Notes: generated from the sequence alone by a model not told the origin. Shown: positions 8,635 through 18,428, counted from the stretch's first letter. The stretch is 27,251 nucleotides of DNA from Choanephora cucurbitarum (GCA_025331435.1 JAIWNI010000193.1:1-27251); one strand, 5' to 3'. A program made the numbers and translations.

Positions 8635-8734
8635 TTTTTTTTTTATGGATGAAAGTTGTAATTTTATTAATTAAAACTCATCAAAATATTATCAACAAGT
8701 GTGCATTAGTAGTGACTTGTTGAGGAGAAGGAGT
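8635..8734 (-). other. LINE B 3' UTR and poly(A) tail
   Basis: It is short, about 90 nt plus the A-run. It carries ATTTTGATGAG, TTAATAAAATT and TTCATCCATA before the tail, as does LINE A. Confidence 0.85.
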
Positions 8735-11700
8735 CTATTTAAGTTCCAAGAAAGCCTTGGAGCGTAAAATCTTTTTGTGAGCTGCATTAAGAACACTTCC
8801 TTCCACGAAAGCGACACTATTGAAGACTTCGTTCCAGTGAGCGCGCCAGATAGACTGTAGGATGGAACCCAAAATGTCATAAATAGACACTCGATCAGGC
8901 GATCGAATGTTAAATAGATTTAGCTGAAGGGTTGAGAGTTGAACATATATTTGACCTTCCATAAAAGGGTTGTTGAAATAGCGCTGGAAGGAGGAGGACC
9001 ACACGGACAATTTGCTTGAACAGGTAAAGAGCATGTGCTCGTCAGATTCGATATCGTGGCAGACTCGACAGCGATCATCCTCAACATCCCTCAACAAAGA
9101 ACAGAGGCGAGCCCTACTTGATAATTGACGGTGAATCAGGCGATACCACACATTGCGCACGTTGGACTGCATAGGAGCGTCGACAAATGCCTGCCACTGG
9201 CTAGCAGAAATGTGAGGAATAGGGCTTGAACTTGTTTCTGGCAGCAGATTACTGAGGATCATACGCCGAAATTGCTTCCTTTTGAGATTCATCAAGGGTA
9301 TGTCATTATATTGCAGGCTATCAATGACAGGTTGAAGGTCTACTGGAGCCTCACAACTGCTGGAGTGCTGCATGTGATGGACTATGCTTGGATGTAGAGA
9401 TACCTCACCTGTTGCCACTGCCCATCTAATCTTGTTGAGGATCGAAGGAAATGGACAATCTTGGTTTGAGCGATAGACAATTTTCATATTGGTACTGTCA
9501 ACTGCAAAAAAAGAATTTATCGTAGCTTGCTTCCAATATGTCGAGAAACGAAAGGAAGAAGAAGACGCTGGAGTCAAGGCTGCTTTAATCGGCAGAGCAA
9601 AGCATGTTGCTACTGTCAATTGGTGTTCAGGTGAAAAGGAACGAGAGCAGTTGTTCATTGCTTGAAAGAGTGGCACAAATGCATGCAGAGCTTGGTTGGT
9701 CTTTGTAGGTTGGGCTTCCGGAAAGAGTAATGGTAACTGGAAGTACGGGACCTTGCAAGCTGTTGACAACAAAAATGTGTAAAGAGAAAAGAGCCAATGT
9801 GCAATTTGGGGGAACTCATTTTCTGATAGCAGCGATCCTATATATCGCATTTGCAAAGTTTGCTGCTGTGCCCTTATATTGAGCAAAGCCACTCCTCCTC
9901 TTGATTTGGGTAAATACAGTACACGTTTTGCAATCTTTGGAAAGAAGCCATGAGTGATGAACTGGTAAGACATAGATTCTATTTGGTCCAAGATCCTAGA
10001 TGGAAGTGTAGTAGTACGCAAAACATGCCAGAGTTTGGAGAGAACCAAAACGTTAGCGATGTGTGCGCGGCCATAAATAGATATCTGTCTCTGCCTATGG
10101 ATATCAAAGCTAGCCTTTATTTTTGCCAAAAGTTCTTGACAAAAGATTTGCCTTTGATCCGTAGAGACCCAAATAGGATAGCCCAAGTAACGTAAGTAGT
10201 TGGGAGAGTGAGAGTCAAACCAACGAAGTCCTGCCTCGTTTGTAACAAGGTGACGAATTGCAGAGGTCGAAGGAAGACTGCCTTGTAGTGGAAAGGCTAC
10301 AGATTTGTTGTAGTTGACCAATGAGTTTGAAGCCGCATTGTAGCCGGCTAGCAAAGCCTGAACTTCAGTAAACTCGTCAACAGAGTTGATGAAAATAATA
10401 ACATCATCCGCATACGCCAATAGCTTAACCGGTGGAGGAGGTACAGCTGGAATGGAGTAAGAGGTGCTATTGGATTGACATACATATCCGGTTATCGCTT
10501 CGTTATGTAATATAGATAACAAAAAAGGCTCCAAGGCCAAATTGAAGAGGATGGGAGAGATGGCATCTCCTTGACGAAGACCTCGTTTTTGGACAATTGA
10601 TCGAGAAAGAAAACCATTGACATTGACTACTATTTGTGTGGCAAAGAAAAGTTGGCTAATAGTGTCAATGAAGGCATCGGGAAAACCAAATCTCTTAAGA
10701 ATCTTAGACAAGTATTCAGGATGAATTCGATCATAGGCTTTATGTTGATCGAGCATAATGCCCAATCCAGGAGAGTTGGAGAGTTTGGCGTCATTCATGA
10801 TCAAGCGTAGAGTTTGACCATGGTCACCAATATAGCGGCCGTGCATGAAACCTGCTTGAAAAGGGGATATTAGATCATCAGCAATCACCATTACCCGTTG
10901 GTTGAGCAATCGGGTGAAGATCTTGCAATCCGCATTGATAAGAGAAATGGGCCTCCAGTTCGCAAGGTTGGACAGATCACCCGACTTAGGCAACAAAACG
11001 ATACAAGTTTCCAGCCAAGAAGTGGGAAATCGTTGATGTAGAATAGCGTCGTTGAAGACGGTAACAACCAAGTCTTTACACGCGGGGTGATCAATAATAA
11101 GACGAAGGATTTCATATGGAAGTCCATCCCGACCAGGACTGCTTTGCTTAGGCGACCGCCTTGCACCTTGAGCAATATCATCAAAAGCGAAAGGTTCTAC
11201 CAAAGACTCTGCCTGTTGCGCATCCATCATCTTGTCAATGTGGGTAAGTAGGTCATCGATACACCTATTGTCAATGGGCTCGGTAGAAAAGAGATTTTGA
11301 TAGAAATCAGCAGCAGCATTTAATTTACTTTGAGGATCAGTACAAATTACACCGGTATCTGGATGAACTAGGTGCAAAATGTGTCGACGGCGTTGTCGTG
11401 CTGTAGCTGTACGTTTGAGATATCCAGCCGATTTTTCATTGTTGGCTAACCAACGTTTACCAGATTTCAATAGAGCAATCTCCGACAATTCCTTCTGTAA
11501 TAGGGCTAATTCTTTCTCGATTGGTTCAACAAAGAGATCCAAGAGCTCAGAACCAGCGTAATTGCGATAGCAGCTATTACGTTCACTTTGAAGAACTCGA
11601 ATGCGGTCGTCCCGCCAGTGGGAGCGAAAACGACAAAAGTTCCTTGTCAACTTGGCTACCAACTTTTTTAGGCGGTCCCAATGTTGCTGAGGCGAAAAAG

Positions 11701-12601
11701 TTGTGGCTGCCAAATGGCGAGTAGCATACGATTCAATACCCGAGTTGATTTTGTGGATATAAGAAGGAATACGAACCAAATTGGGATTTGCTCGCCATAG
11801 TCCTTTACCCAATAAAGACAAGCCGACGGAATATTGAATGGATAGCAGGGCATGATCTGTCCATCGACGGTTGAGGTACAACACATCGCCATCAATTGTG
11901 TTATGTCGAATCAAAGGACTGGCAAACATGTAATCAATACAGGTATGCACAGCTTGGGTACTCTTAAAAGTCGGGTAGTAAGGATCTGAAGAAGCTGGAT
12001 CATTCAGGCAGTCAACAAGCCTGGATCCGAACAACTGTAGTAAATCGTGGGGTTGAGCTCCTCTGCGTGTATGGTGGTTACTATTTTGATCAAAGCAATA
12101 ATTGAAATCGCCGCCAACAAACAAGTAATCCAAGAGATCAGGAAATTCAGATTCTAAGGCATATAGTGTACTGATCATATTTTGGAAAAATTCATTCCTT
12201 ATTGCATCAGTGCTAACTGGGGCGTACAAGTTGAGAATATAAATGGGATGGAAGGAGGGCATATCGGGCATGGTAACAGATGCGAGTATAAACCGACCAT
12301 CAGCTGCTTGTTTCAAGACTTTCATGTCCAAAGCGGGGTGTAGATTGACTATACCGCAATGAGCAGTCCAGATGGCTTGATGAACTTGTAACTGTAGATT
12401 GAGATTGTGTGTAGTAGAATCAAAGGAGTGTGATGGAATAGCTGTTTCTTGAAAGAGTAACAGGCTACATTTGAGAGAACGAAGATATCTTAAAAATTCA
12501 GAAGTAGAAGAGCGATCAGAGATTTTATAAATAGTTCGACAATTGAGAGAACCAATCTTTAAATGACAAGTTCTCTCCTCTGAATAACTGTCACTATTCA
12601 T
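8735..12601 (-). CDS. LINE B ORF2: endonuclease / reverse transcriptase, intact
   Basis: 1,288 aa. Residues 1-260 are an APE-like endonuclease: GSLNCR (N20), FQET (E52), GGDFN (D165, N167), IDYMF (D223) and TDH (D249, H250). It would nick the target DNA and prime reverse transcription. The RT follows with NWRPISLINADCK, PFQAGFM, LDQHKAYDRI (D618), RGLRQGDAISPILF and YADD (730-733). A long thumb/linker region comes next. Near the C terminus lies C1178-x2-C1181-x7-H1189-x4-C1194, a zf-RVT-like zinc site. I see no RNase H domain. The start at 12601 is an ATG two bases after the ORF1 stop (TAA-TT-ATG), in a different frame, which suggests translation by termination-reinitiation. All motifs are intact, so this could be an active enzyme. 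Confidence 0.95.
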   Translation of the reverse strand: MNSDSYSEERTCHLKIGSLNCRTIYKISDRSSTSEFLRYLRSLKCSLLLFQETAIPSHSFDSTTHNLNLQLQVHQAIWTAHCGIVNLHPALDMKVLKQAADGRFILASVTMPDMPSFHPIYILNLYAPVSTDAIRNEFFQNMISTLYALESEFPDLLDYLFVGGDFNYCFDQNSNHHTRRGAQPHDLLQLFGSRLVDCLNDPASSDPYYPTFKSTQAVHTCIDYMFASPLIRHNTIDGDVLYLNRRWTDHALLSIQYSVGLSLLGKGLWRANPNLVRIPSYIHKINSGIESYATRHLAATTFSPQQHWDRLKKLVAKLTRNFCRFRSHWRDDRIRVLQSERNSCYRNYAGSELLDLFVEPIEKELALLQKELSEIALLKSGKRWLANNEKSAGYLKRTATARQRRRHILHLVHPDTGVICTDPQSKLNAAADFYQNLFSTEPIDNRCIDDLLTHIDKMMDAQQAESLVEPFAFDDIAQGARRSPKQSSPGRDGLPYEILRLIIDHPACKDLVVTVFNDAILHQRFPTSWLETCIVLLPKSGDLSNLANWRPISLINADCKIFTRLLNQRVMVIADDLISPFQAGFMHGRYIGDHGQTLRLIMNDAKLSNSPGLGIMLDQHKAYDRIHPEYLSKILKRFGFPDAFIDTISQLFFATQIVVNVNGFLSRSIVQKRGLRQGDAISPILFNLALEPFLLSILHNEAITGYVCQSNSTSYSIPAVPPPPVKLLAYADDVIIFINSVDEFTEVQALLAGYNAASNSLVNYNKSVAFPLQGSLPSTSAIRHLVTNEAGLRWFDSHSPNYLRYLGYPIWVSTDQRQIFCQELLAKIKASFDIHRQRQISIYGRAHIANVLVLSKLWHVLRTTTLPSRILDQIESMSYQFITHGFFPKIAKRVLYLPKSRGGVALLNIRAQQQTLQMRYIGSLLSENEFPQIAHWLFSLYTFLLSTACKVPYFQLPLLFPEAQPTKTNQALHAFVPLFQAMNNCSRSFSPEHQLTVATCFALPIKAALTPASSSSFRFSTYWKQATINSFFAVDSTNMKIVYRSNQDCPFPSILNKIRWAVATGEVSLHPSIVHHMQHSSSCEAPVDLQPVIDSLQYNDIPLMNLKRKQFRRMILSNLLPETSSSPIPHISASQWQAFVDAPMQSNVRNVWYRLIHRQLSSRARLCSLLRDVEDDRCRVCHDIESDEHMLFTCSSKLSVWSSSFQRYFNNPFMEGQIYVQLSTLQLNLFNIRSPDRVSIYDILGSILQSIWRAHWNEVFNSVAFVEGSVLNAAHKKILRSKAFLELK

Positions 12602-12603
12602 AA

Positions 12604-13869
12604 TTAGAGATTATAGCGCTCAGGACGCTTAGTAAGACGTCCGGAGCGAGTGCGATGAGTTGCCTCACCTGAAGAAGGAGAACCTGTATCTAATGAAGGT
12701 TGAACAGGCGAATTATCAGTATCAGTCATGTTCGTATCTTCATCAGAAGAAGATAAAGCGACCAATTCAGTATCCATCTGATTACTGTTATCCGCAATAG
12801 GCTCCTCTACAGCACTGATTGGGTGTTGTTGTACAGACTCTTCAGTTTCCATCATAATCTCAGGAGACTCAGAAGGGGGAGACCGTTGATCAGAAGAGGA
12901 TGAAACCTCGTCAATGGCTTTGGTAGAGCAGGTAGGTGATGCATTAGAAGAAGGGAGAAAGGCATCCAAAGTGATGCGAGAAGGGCCAGTGGAATCGTCC
13001 TGACGAGAACGCTTCTTATTCGTATTCCAAGATGCTTGAGGACACTTGGCACGCAGGTGTTCGTAGCTCCCACAAATAAAACAGGCCTTACGACGGAGAT
13101 TCAATTTAGGACAATTGGCTTTCAAATGGTCGTCTGCATGACAATAAGCACACACAGGCTTCATATTTTTCCAGCTCAAACGGAGCGAATGATCCTTCTC
13201 CCAGGAAGGGATTTGGGAGGATAAAGGCAAAAATTGCTTAGTCTTATCCCGATTGAGGGTGACAAAGCCTCGTCCATTGAACCAATGACCATCCTCAATA
13301 TATCGTAGTCCAATTTCAAGAATATCCCCATATTGGGACAGAAGATCAATAAGCTTAGGCTTCAAAATTGCCTCCTGCTCATGAGGGATTTCAGCAATAC
13401 CAATGCGAACAACGTTAGCGTTAGAGTCCAAAGTTCGACTAACTTGCAATGGTTGATCTTGAATCACGAAAGGTTTTAAGAGAGCCTGATCTCGCTCATC
13501 TGCAGTTGGAAAGTTGATCTCAACAAATCGTTGACGACCCACTCTACGCTCTCTGAGGCCAATACCACTCGGGAATTGGTCTCGCAGGATACAATTAAGG
13601 CTTTTGTTCTGAAAATCAAGGCCAGTCAAAGGAGCCAAATCGATAGCAATCGAAAAGCGATCCTTGGATTCAACAAAAACAGTGTTACTGTGAGCTGTAT
13701 CAACTTCAAAAGGAGAACGTTGAAACGATCGCAGTCGCTGAGCCCAAGTAGCGACTTGGAAGGATTCATGGTTGGGGTTGTGGATGGAAGATTGCGTACC
13801 ATTCCCTTGGGATATGGCAGCATCTTCACCAGAAAATTTTTGGTTCTGAATTTTATTGGAAAGAGCCAT
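12604..13869 (-). CDS. LINE B ORF1: nucleic-acid-binding protein with two CCHC zinc knuckles
   Basis: 421 aa from the ATG at 13869-13867. The frame is open further up to 13950, but the target duplication shows that the upstream 27 codons are flanking DNA, so MALSNKIQNQ is the element's own start. The middle region (about 60-210) looks like an RRM-like or DUF4283-like fold, but this is weak. C240-x2-C243-x4-H248-x4-C253 and C263-x2-C266-x4-H271-x4-C276 are two perfect CCHC knuckles. The C-terminal about 140 residues are Ser/Asp/Glu-rich and disordered, ending in a basic TRSGRLTKRPERYNL. ORF1 proteins of LINEs coat the element RNA. The gene is co-oriented and nearly overlapping with ORF2. Confidence 0.92.
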   Translation of the reverse strand: MALSNKIQNQKFSGEDAAISQGNGTQSSIHNPNHESFQVATWAQRLRSFQRSPFEVDTAHSNTVFVESKDRFSIAIDLAPLTGLDFQNKSLNCILRDQFPSGIGLRERRVGRQRFVEINFPTADERDQALLKPFVIQDQPLQVSRTLDSNANVVRIGIAEIPHEQEAILKPKLIDLLSQYGDILEIGLRYIEDGHWFNGRGFVTLNRDKTKQFLPLSSQIPSWEKDHSLRLSWKNMKPVCAYCHADDHLKANCPKLNLRRKACFICGSYEHLRAKCPQASWNTNKKRSRQDDSTGPSRITLDAFLPSSNASPTCSTKAIDEVSSSSDQRSPPSESPEIMMETEESVQQHPISAVEEPIADNSNQMDTELVALSSSDEDTNMTDTDNSPVQPSLDTGSPSSGEATHRTRSGRLTKRPERYNL

Positions 13870-13870
13870 G

Positions 13871-13887
13871 TTGTAGGATGCGTGATT
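13871..13887 (-). repeat. LINE B target-site duplication, 5' copy
   Basis: TTGTAGGATGCGTGATT (plus strand) abuts the ORF1 start and is identical to 8618-8634. Confidence 0.9.
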
Positions 13888-14640
13888 GCGGTAGAAAGAT
13901 AAAGAATTGGTCGCTATTTGGATCAAAACAACATTTTTATCTAAACGCAACTATTCAAGTAGGTAATAAGGTTGTATTGATATCTATTGAGCATACAGAA
14001 AGCAAAAGAACGAACGAAATAAAGAAAGGAAAAAAGACTATAACCAAGGAATCTATTTCACATACTTTTGATTGTTGTCAATTCTGCATTTCAATCTTGA
14101 AAGAATAGCACGACAGATAGTTTACATTCATTTTGGGTTATGATTGCTATACAAGTCAAGTGGTTCAACTGCTCTTCTGTAGCAAATGTATGCTAATTGT
14201 GTTTAAAGAGCTTATTGTCTTTATTTAGCTTGTCGAGGTTGACGGTTGTTAACATGTCACTCATCGATAAAGAAGAGAACCGAGTACCTAAACACACAGA
14301 GTCTATTGTTTTGCTTCACCTTGAATTCATTCAGCACTTGTCTCTTTTCTTTAGACCTCTTTCCATGAATCTGTATAAACACGATCCATCGCCTAAACGT
14401 GATCATCGCCTAGTAATAGAGCTAGTTTTTGTAACTTCCTCTTCGATACCAGTTCTTATGACTTCCCCATCAATGTCACCCTTATCTGTATATCATTTCG
14501 CATCAAATACTCATCATGATAGTCATTCGCTCTCTTTTTATTTCTGAAAACACTAATCAAAAGCCTTACATATGTAATAGACGATTGCCTAACGCTCAAC
14601 ACACTTCACTTGCTTTCATGATGTCTCTCAGACCTAAGCG
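13888..14640 (-). pseudogene. Decayed minus-strand coding remnant
   Basis: From about 14480 to 14205 one minus-strand frame is protein-like (GDIDGEVIRTGIEEEV..., LGDGSCLYRFMERGLKKRDKC..., TIDSVCLGTRFSSLSMSDML...). It is interrupted by TGA codons, for example at 14405-14403. The open frame seen on the plus strand at 14197-14547 has no good start and is its shadow. The stretch 13888-14200 holds only AT-rich sequence. Family unknown. Confidence 0.3.
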
Positions 14641-15970
14641 TTTGTTCCAGTTCATTCTCTTCTTCTTCGCTTTCTTCTGTACGGATATCCATTTCGCTTG
14701 CCTAAGCTTGCAATCGTGACAGGTTCGTTTGCAGCTGATAAGCCATGATTTTCTCTCCTCAATTCCTTCACCTTGCTCCTCATTTGAATCTTCAACAGTA
14801 GTTTTGGGTTTAACTTACTCTTCAATTTGACCTCTGGCATCAATCTCTTCAGTTTTTTCGCTTGCATCTATATCTTTTTTTTGTTCACTTACGTCTTCTT
14901 CTTCTTCTACTACTTCTACTTCATGTTCATCGTCTTCGTACTCTCTTCATTCTATCCCCTCATCTTCGATCACCTCAAAGCCTTCTTTTGTCCATATCTC
15001 AGTAGCTATTCCAGGTTTTGCATTGACCATAGTCTCATCTGTTCAGGAAAATGCACCACCAGCAGGACCATAGTCAGGCTGTAAGCGCAATAGGCCATCA
15101 GCATCAGTAGAAACAGGATCAAGAAGTAAACCAATACGGAATAGATCGCATAATGTAACAGATCCAGGAGCAGCTGATGGGGTTTCCAACATACTATATA
15201 TCCTCGTCAAGAATTACAGCACCAATAACTGACACCATCGAGCATCGTTGTTCGTCATCAATGCAAGTCACCCTGTACTTGTCATGAGAAGATTGAGCAG
15301 CTTCACCTACACAAAACAAAGGATACCCTGCAGTTGCTGCTTCTCATGCATAATCGCATCTGTGTAGACACACTTCTTTCTTTGGTAATAGCTGCTTATC
15401 GTCATCCTTGTTTTAACCACAACTAGGCCACTAGCTACAGGCTCTTCGCTTGGTGTCATACATGCTGACATGTCTCAAAATGATCAGTTCTTAAACGTGT
15501 CCTTTAGTGCTGTCTTTCCATCCAACATTGGAGATCCACTGCTCTCTATCTTTCAAATCGATATCTGTCTCTTCTGCTTGCGTGTCCATTAATTCCTCAC
15601 TTAATGTCCTGACTCTTGTACCCCCACTTGACTGACATGTCTTCTTTCATAAATAGTCTTTTTCTCTCATGCACACTCTTCGTTCTCAAGCAAGTGTTCT
15701 CCATGATCATGATGTCTCTCTTTGTGCTGTCTTGTTTGATGTCCATCTACTGATGCTGCCTGTGATCAAATACTCCAAGTCGCCCATAATGTCCACCTGC
15801 TTCATAATGCGACATCACTTGACATTCTCTGCATGCATAGTTACCCTTCATCTGGTGGCTTGCTTCTGATGATCATTCTTCTTTGCTACTTCTCCGCCTG
15901 GTCTGCCACTTGGCTACCTGATCCTCAACTTCTCTACCTCTGACTTGCTATCTCACTATCTAGTCTACTC
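14641..15970 (-). pseudogene. Decayed minus-strand gene with several in-frame stops and frameshifts
   Basis: The clearest stretch starts at ATG 15192-15190 (MLETPSAAPGSVTLCDLFR...LQPDYGPAGGAFS). It runs through TGA 15045-15043, TGA 14949-14947 and TAA 14817-14815 in one frame, covering an acidic Glu-rich region (EYEDDEHEVEVVEEEEDVSE). Upstream, in other frames, lie segments such as SSHDKYRVTCIDDEQRC and MVSVIGAVILDED (about 15282-15200), PVASGLVVVKTRMTISSYYQ (about 15440-15380), SEELMDTQAEETDIDLKDRE (about 15605-15540) and KGNYACRECQVMSHYEAGGH (about 15850-15790). All stops could arise by single changes from CGA or CAA codons. No family is recognised. The pyrimidine-rich plus strand gives spurious hydrophobic ORFs here. 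Confidence 0.4.
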
Positions 15971-15991
15971 TCTGCTATTGACGTACACTAT

Positions 15992-16400
15992 ATGGCCAAC
16001 ATCCCTCTGCCTCGTACAGCTGCTTCTTGTATTAATACTACCAGTGCTACTGTTGTACAAGATAGTGTTTGTGATTGATCAACACAGGTGACAAGTCAGC
16101 TAACTGCTCAAGCTAGTGTGCAGCTCTACTGAAGGTCAAAATATCTGTTCTCGGGTGTCAAACTGCTCTCTTGTTCAGCACTGATTCACCTGTTGTCGCT
16201 TCTCTTGCTAGTTATGTACTCCTGCAACTCACTACAAAAGCAGTGCACAACTCATTCGTAAACAGGCGCGTCAACAATCAACAGCTATTTTGTATCAAAC
16301 AAGCTCTCATCTTTATTTCTCTTTTCGTGTACAGTCTATCAATCTATTGTTCTTTTTTTAAATCATTTTTCTCCTGTGCTGATAACTTTTCTGATGACTG
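15992..16400 (+). pseudogene. Plus-strand coding remnant, Ser/Thr/Gln-rich
   Basis: It starts with ATG 15992 (MANIPLPRTAASCINTTSATVVQDSVCD), meets a TGA near 16076, continues as STQVTSQLTAQASVQLY to another TGA, then shifts frame. A frame from about 16125 to 16400 remains open (LFSTDSPVVASLASYVLLQLTTKAVHN...). Composition is unlike the surrounding AT-rich DNA. Identity unknown. It could instead be chance openness in a CT-rich tract. Confidence 0.25.
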
Positions 16401-16511
16401 ATTCAACTACGGCATGCAAGCCATCTACTCTATAGGATTATTAAGAAAAGAAAAAAGAAAGGTAGACAAGAAGGAAAAAGGAATTGGAATTGTGGCTGAT
16501 GTCCTACTTAA

Positions 16512-16673
16512 ATTATTTTCAGGTGCAGCACAGAGGATCTGCCCCAAGGCTCTATCCAAGGTGAGTATGCCATCTTTTTGACAGAAATGGCTCTCAAGGA
16601 TCGATCAAAAGGTGCATTTGAAATCCAAACTTATCATTCGAATCAAGCAAACTCAATGCATCGCCCTGCATGA
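16512..16673 (+). pseudogene. Short exon-like open frame
   Basis: The frame from 16512 to TGA 16671-16673 encodes CSTEDLPQGSIQ, EYAIFLTEMALKDRSKGAFEIQTYHSNQANS. It is preceded by AATTATTTTCAG, a good intron acceptor at 16521-16522, and has no ATG. It looks like an internal or terminal exon of a lost gene. No family is recognised. Confidence 0.3.
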
Positions 16674-16717
16674 TCAGATAAAAGGCTGGGACACATAAAG
16701 ACGATAAACAAGTACTC

Positions 16718-16752
16718 ATCACTCAGAGAAATCTTGTCTCTCAACTACATCT
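16718..16752 (-). repeat. Dispersed 35-bp coding-like repeat, copy 1 (inverted relative to 21388-21422)
   Basis: 33 of 35 bases match the reverse complement of 21388-21422. On the minus strand it reads LRDKISLSD, the same as the start of the plus-strand frame at 21390. Confidence 0.7.
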
Positions 16753-16992
16753 TTTGCGCTGTAGTGAATGTTTGTTTTTACGCACCTTTGTCCTTCTTGG
16801 TTAGTCAAACAGATCAAGCAATGCTTTATTTGCTCCTGGAGCAAAGACATATCGAAATCATTATCTTGATCAGAAACCATTCATCGGAGCCATTCTCTCT
16901 CTAGACGGAGACAGCAAAACCTGAAACAACCAACGATCCACAAGAGAAATATCGGGCAGAACGAAAGAATGTTACTTTTTTTTACATTATAA

Positions 16993-17324
16993 ATGCATGT
17001 TAGACGTCCTTTAGATTTGATAGCAGAAAGCATCACTCAAAAGCTTATTGAAGTTAAAAAGAAAAAAAAAAGAGGTCCAGTTCATCTTGAGCAATATTGG
17101 GCAGTTTTGACTCAGTTCTCCTTGATACTCATACTGATTGCAAACACTATCTTCTTGTAAGATACCAATCTAAAGAAATGAATCGAAATACAGCAGTACT
17201 TGGCGAATCATTACAATTCATAAAAAAGGTAGCTAAGCATTCTCCATCCTACTTTTCAAACATTTGTTTTTTTTTAGCATGGTCCCATTTTAGACAACAG
17301 AAAGTAACCTTCCACTTGATTTGA
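16993..17324 (+). pseudogene. Frameshifted plus-strand remnant
   Basis: The ATG at 16993 opens a 55-codon frame (MHVRRPLDLIAESITQKLIE, a K-run, GPVHLEQYWAVLTQ) ending at 17158-17160. An overlapping frame from 17097 continues with FDSVLLDTHTDCKHYLLVRYQSKEMNRN to 17324. The two look like one protein broken by a frameshift near 17105-17120. Function unknown. Confidence 0.25.
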
Positions 17325-17434
17325 GAGTTTTCCAGCAAAGTATTATCAGTCTATGTTTTAGCAGTAAAAATGATCTCGATGACTATACATGTAGTTAAAA
17401 GTGCTTGTTGATAGTAGAATCGAATGCTTTATTG

Positions 17435-18035
17435 TTACTTTCTAGATTGTGTCTTTCTATGTCTTTTAGGCTGTCTAGTTGTCATTCCGACCTGAGTAGC
17501 TCTTGTTGCTCTCGGTTCCAATTGCTCTACCTCCTCTTTCTCCCCTTCTTCTTCTACAATGTATGATGCTCTTGTTCTCTTTCTATCGGAACTTCTCTTG
17601 TTGTGCCTGTTCGTAAATTCTGATTGATGCTGGTATACATGATACCTGTTTGAGAAGGCAGCTCTATGATGCGTATGATAGCCTGCAAACCCAAAGTTAT
17701 AGCGGAAGGGTTGGTGACTCGATCGACCCTGTTGACATTGTTGACTCTCAAAATGCTTCTAGGTGAGCTTGTAGCCGTAGCCCGAGGATTGAAAGTGCGG
17801 CTTACCTACTGAATACCTGATGTAGTGATTGCTAGGATCCTGTCGTTTGCTCTCGATATGTTGTTTTGGTTGGCTGCTCGAAGGAAAATCTGCTCTGGTA
17901 TAATCATCAAGACTGGCTCATAAGGTGCAAATGACCTAGGATAACTAATTCGCCTGCGTCAGTGTCATAAAACTGCTCTGTGGATGCAAAGGCGTTGGTG
18001 ACAGTTGCTTCATAGTTCTGATTTAGTTCGGTCAT
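17435..18035 (-). pseudogene. Decayed minus-strand gene, about 200 codons
   Basis: The ATG at 18035-18033 opens MTELNQNYEATVTNAFASTEQFYDTDAGEL, which loses frame near 17935-17910. From about 17905 a second frame (DYTRADFPSSSQPKQHIESKRQDPSNHYIRYSVGKPHF...) runs to TAA 17437-17435, with a single TAG at 17761-17759. It is His/Tyr/Gln-rich, then basic, then has an acidic EEEGEKEEVEQLE stretch and a basic tail (RQPKRHRK). The 65-codon frame at 17554-17751 is a shadow of this. There is no recognised domain. It looks like a disordered nucleic-acid-binding protein that has been inactivated. Confidence 0.4.
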
Positions 18036-18428
18036 AATGTGTTTTATGAAAGAGAGAAGCATGTTTTACAGATAGAATAAGCGCTTTAGTTGTAATTGTT
18101 TTTTCAGGGTGGTTTCATTATAACGCCCACTTGGAATCTTTAATTTAGATAGATAAAGCAAGAGACAATAGATTTCAAATGGATGTATGCAGTTAATGAA
18201 CCTGTTTATGTTAAGTCTGATGCTCTCCATTGTATTGTTAATTAAATAATGTAAAATGAATACGTTACATTTTTAGGCAGAAAAGGAAACAAAAGCAACA
18301 ATCAGTTTAATGATAATAAAAAATGAAAAGCAAAAAAAAAAAAATTATGATACAAATTGTGAGCAAGTGAAAAAAAAGGAGCAAAGAAAACGAAGAAAGA
18401 CTCATTCAGCTGTCATACCTATGTCTTG

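Larger units (their letters stand above)
8635..13870 (-). mobile_element. LINE B: apparently complete APE-type non-LTR retrotransposon
   Basis: About 5.24 kb on the minus strand with ORF1, ORF2, 3' UTR and a poly(A) tail (T-run 8633-8644 on the plus strand). It is flanked by TTGTAGGATGCGTGATT at 8618-8634 and 13871-13887. Both ORFs are uninterrupted and all expected catalytic residues are visible. The 5' boundary given by the duplication falls one base before the ORF1 ATG, so there is essentially no 5' UTR. Either the promoter is internal or the copy is truncated exactly there. An intact coding capacity and a still perfect duplication indicate a recent insertion. I do not assign a LINE clade. 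Confidence 0.92.

Noticed and set aside
9950..11724. Plus-strand ORFs inside LINE B (9950-10195, 11379-11561, 11521-11724) and nested minus-strand ones
   Set aside because: Shadows of the 1,288-aa ORF2 in other frames.
13870..13950. Longer ORF1 start at 13950 (448 aa)
   Set aside because: The target duplication at 13871-13887 lies inside it, so the extra 27 codons are flanking DNA and not part of the element.
14827..15084. Hydrophobic plus-strand ORF of 85 aa resembling a membrane protein
   Set aside because: It is the antisense of a Glu-rich minus-strand segment; F/Y/S richness comes from CT-rich sequence.
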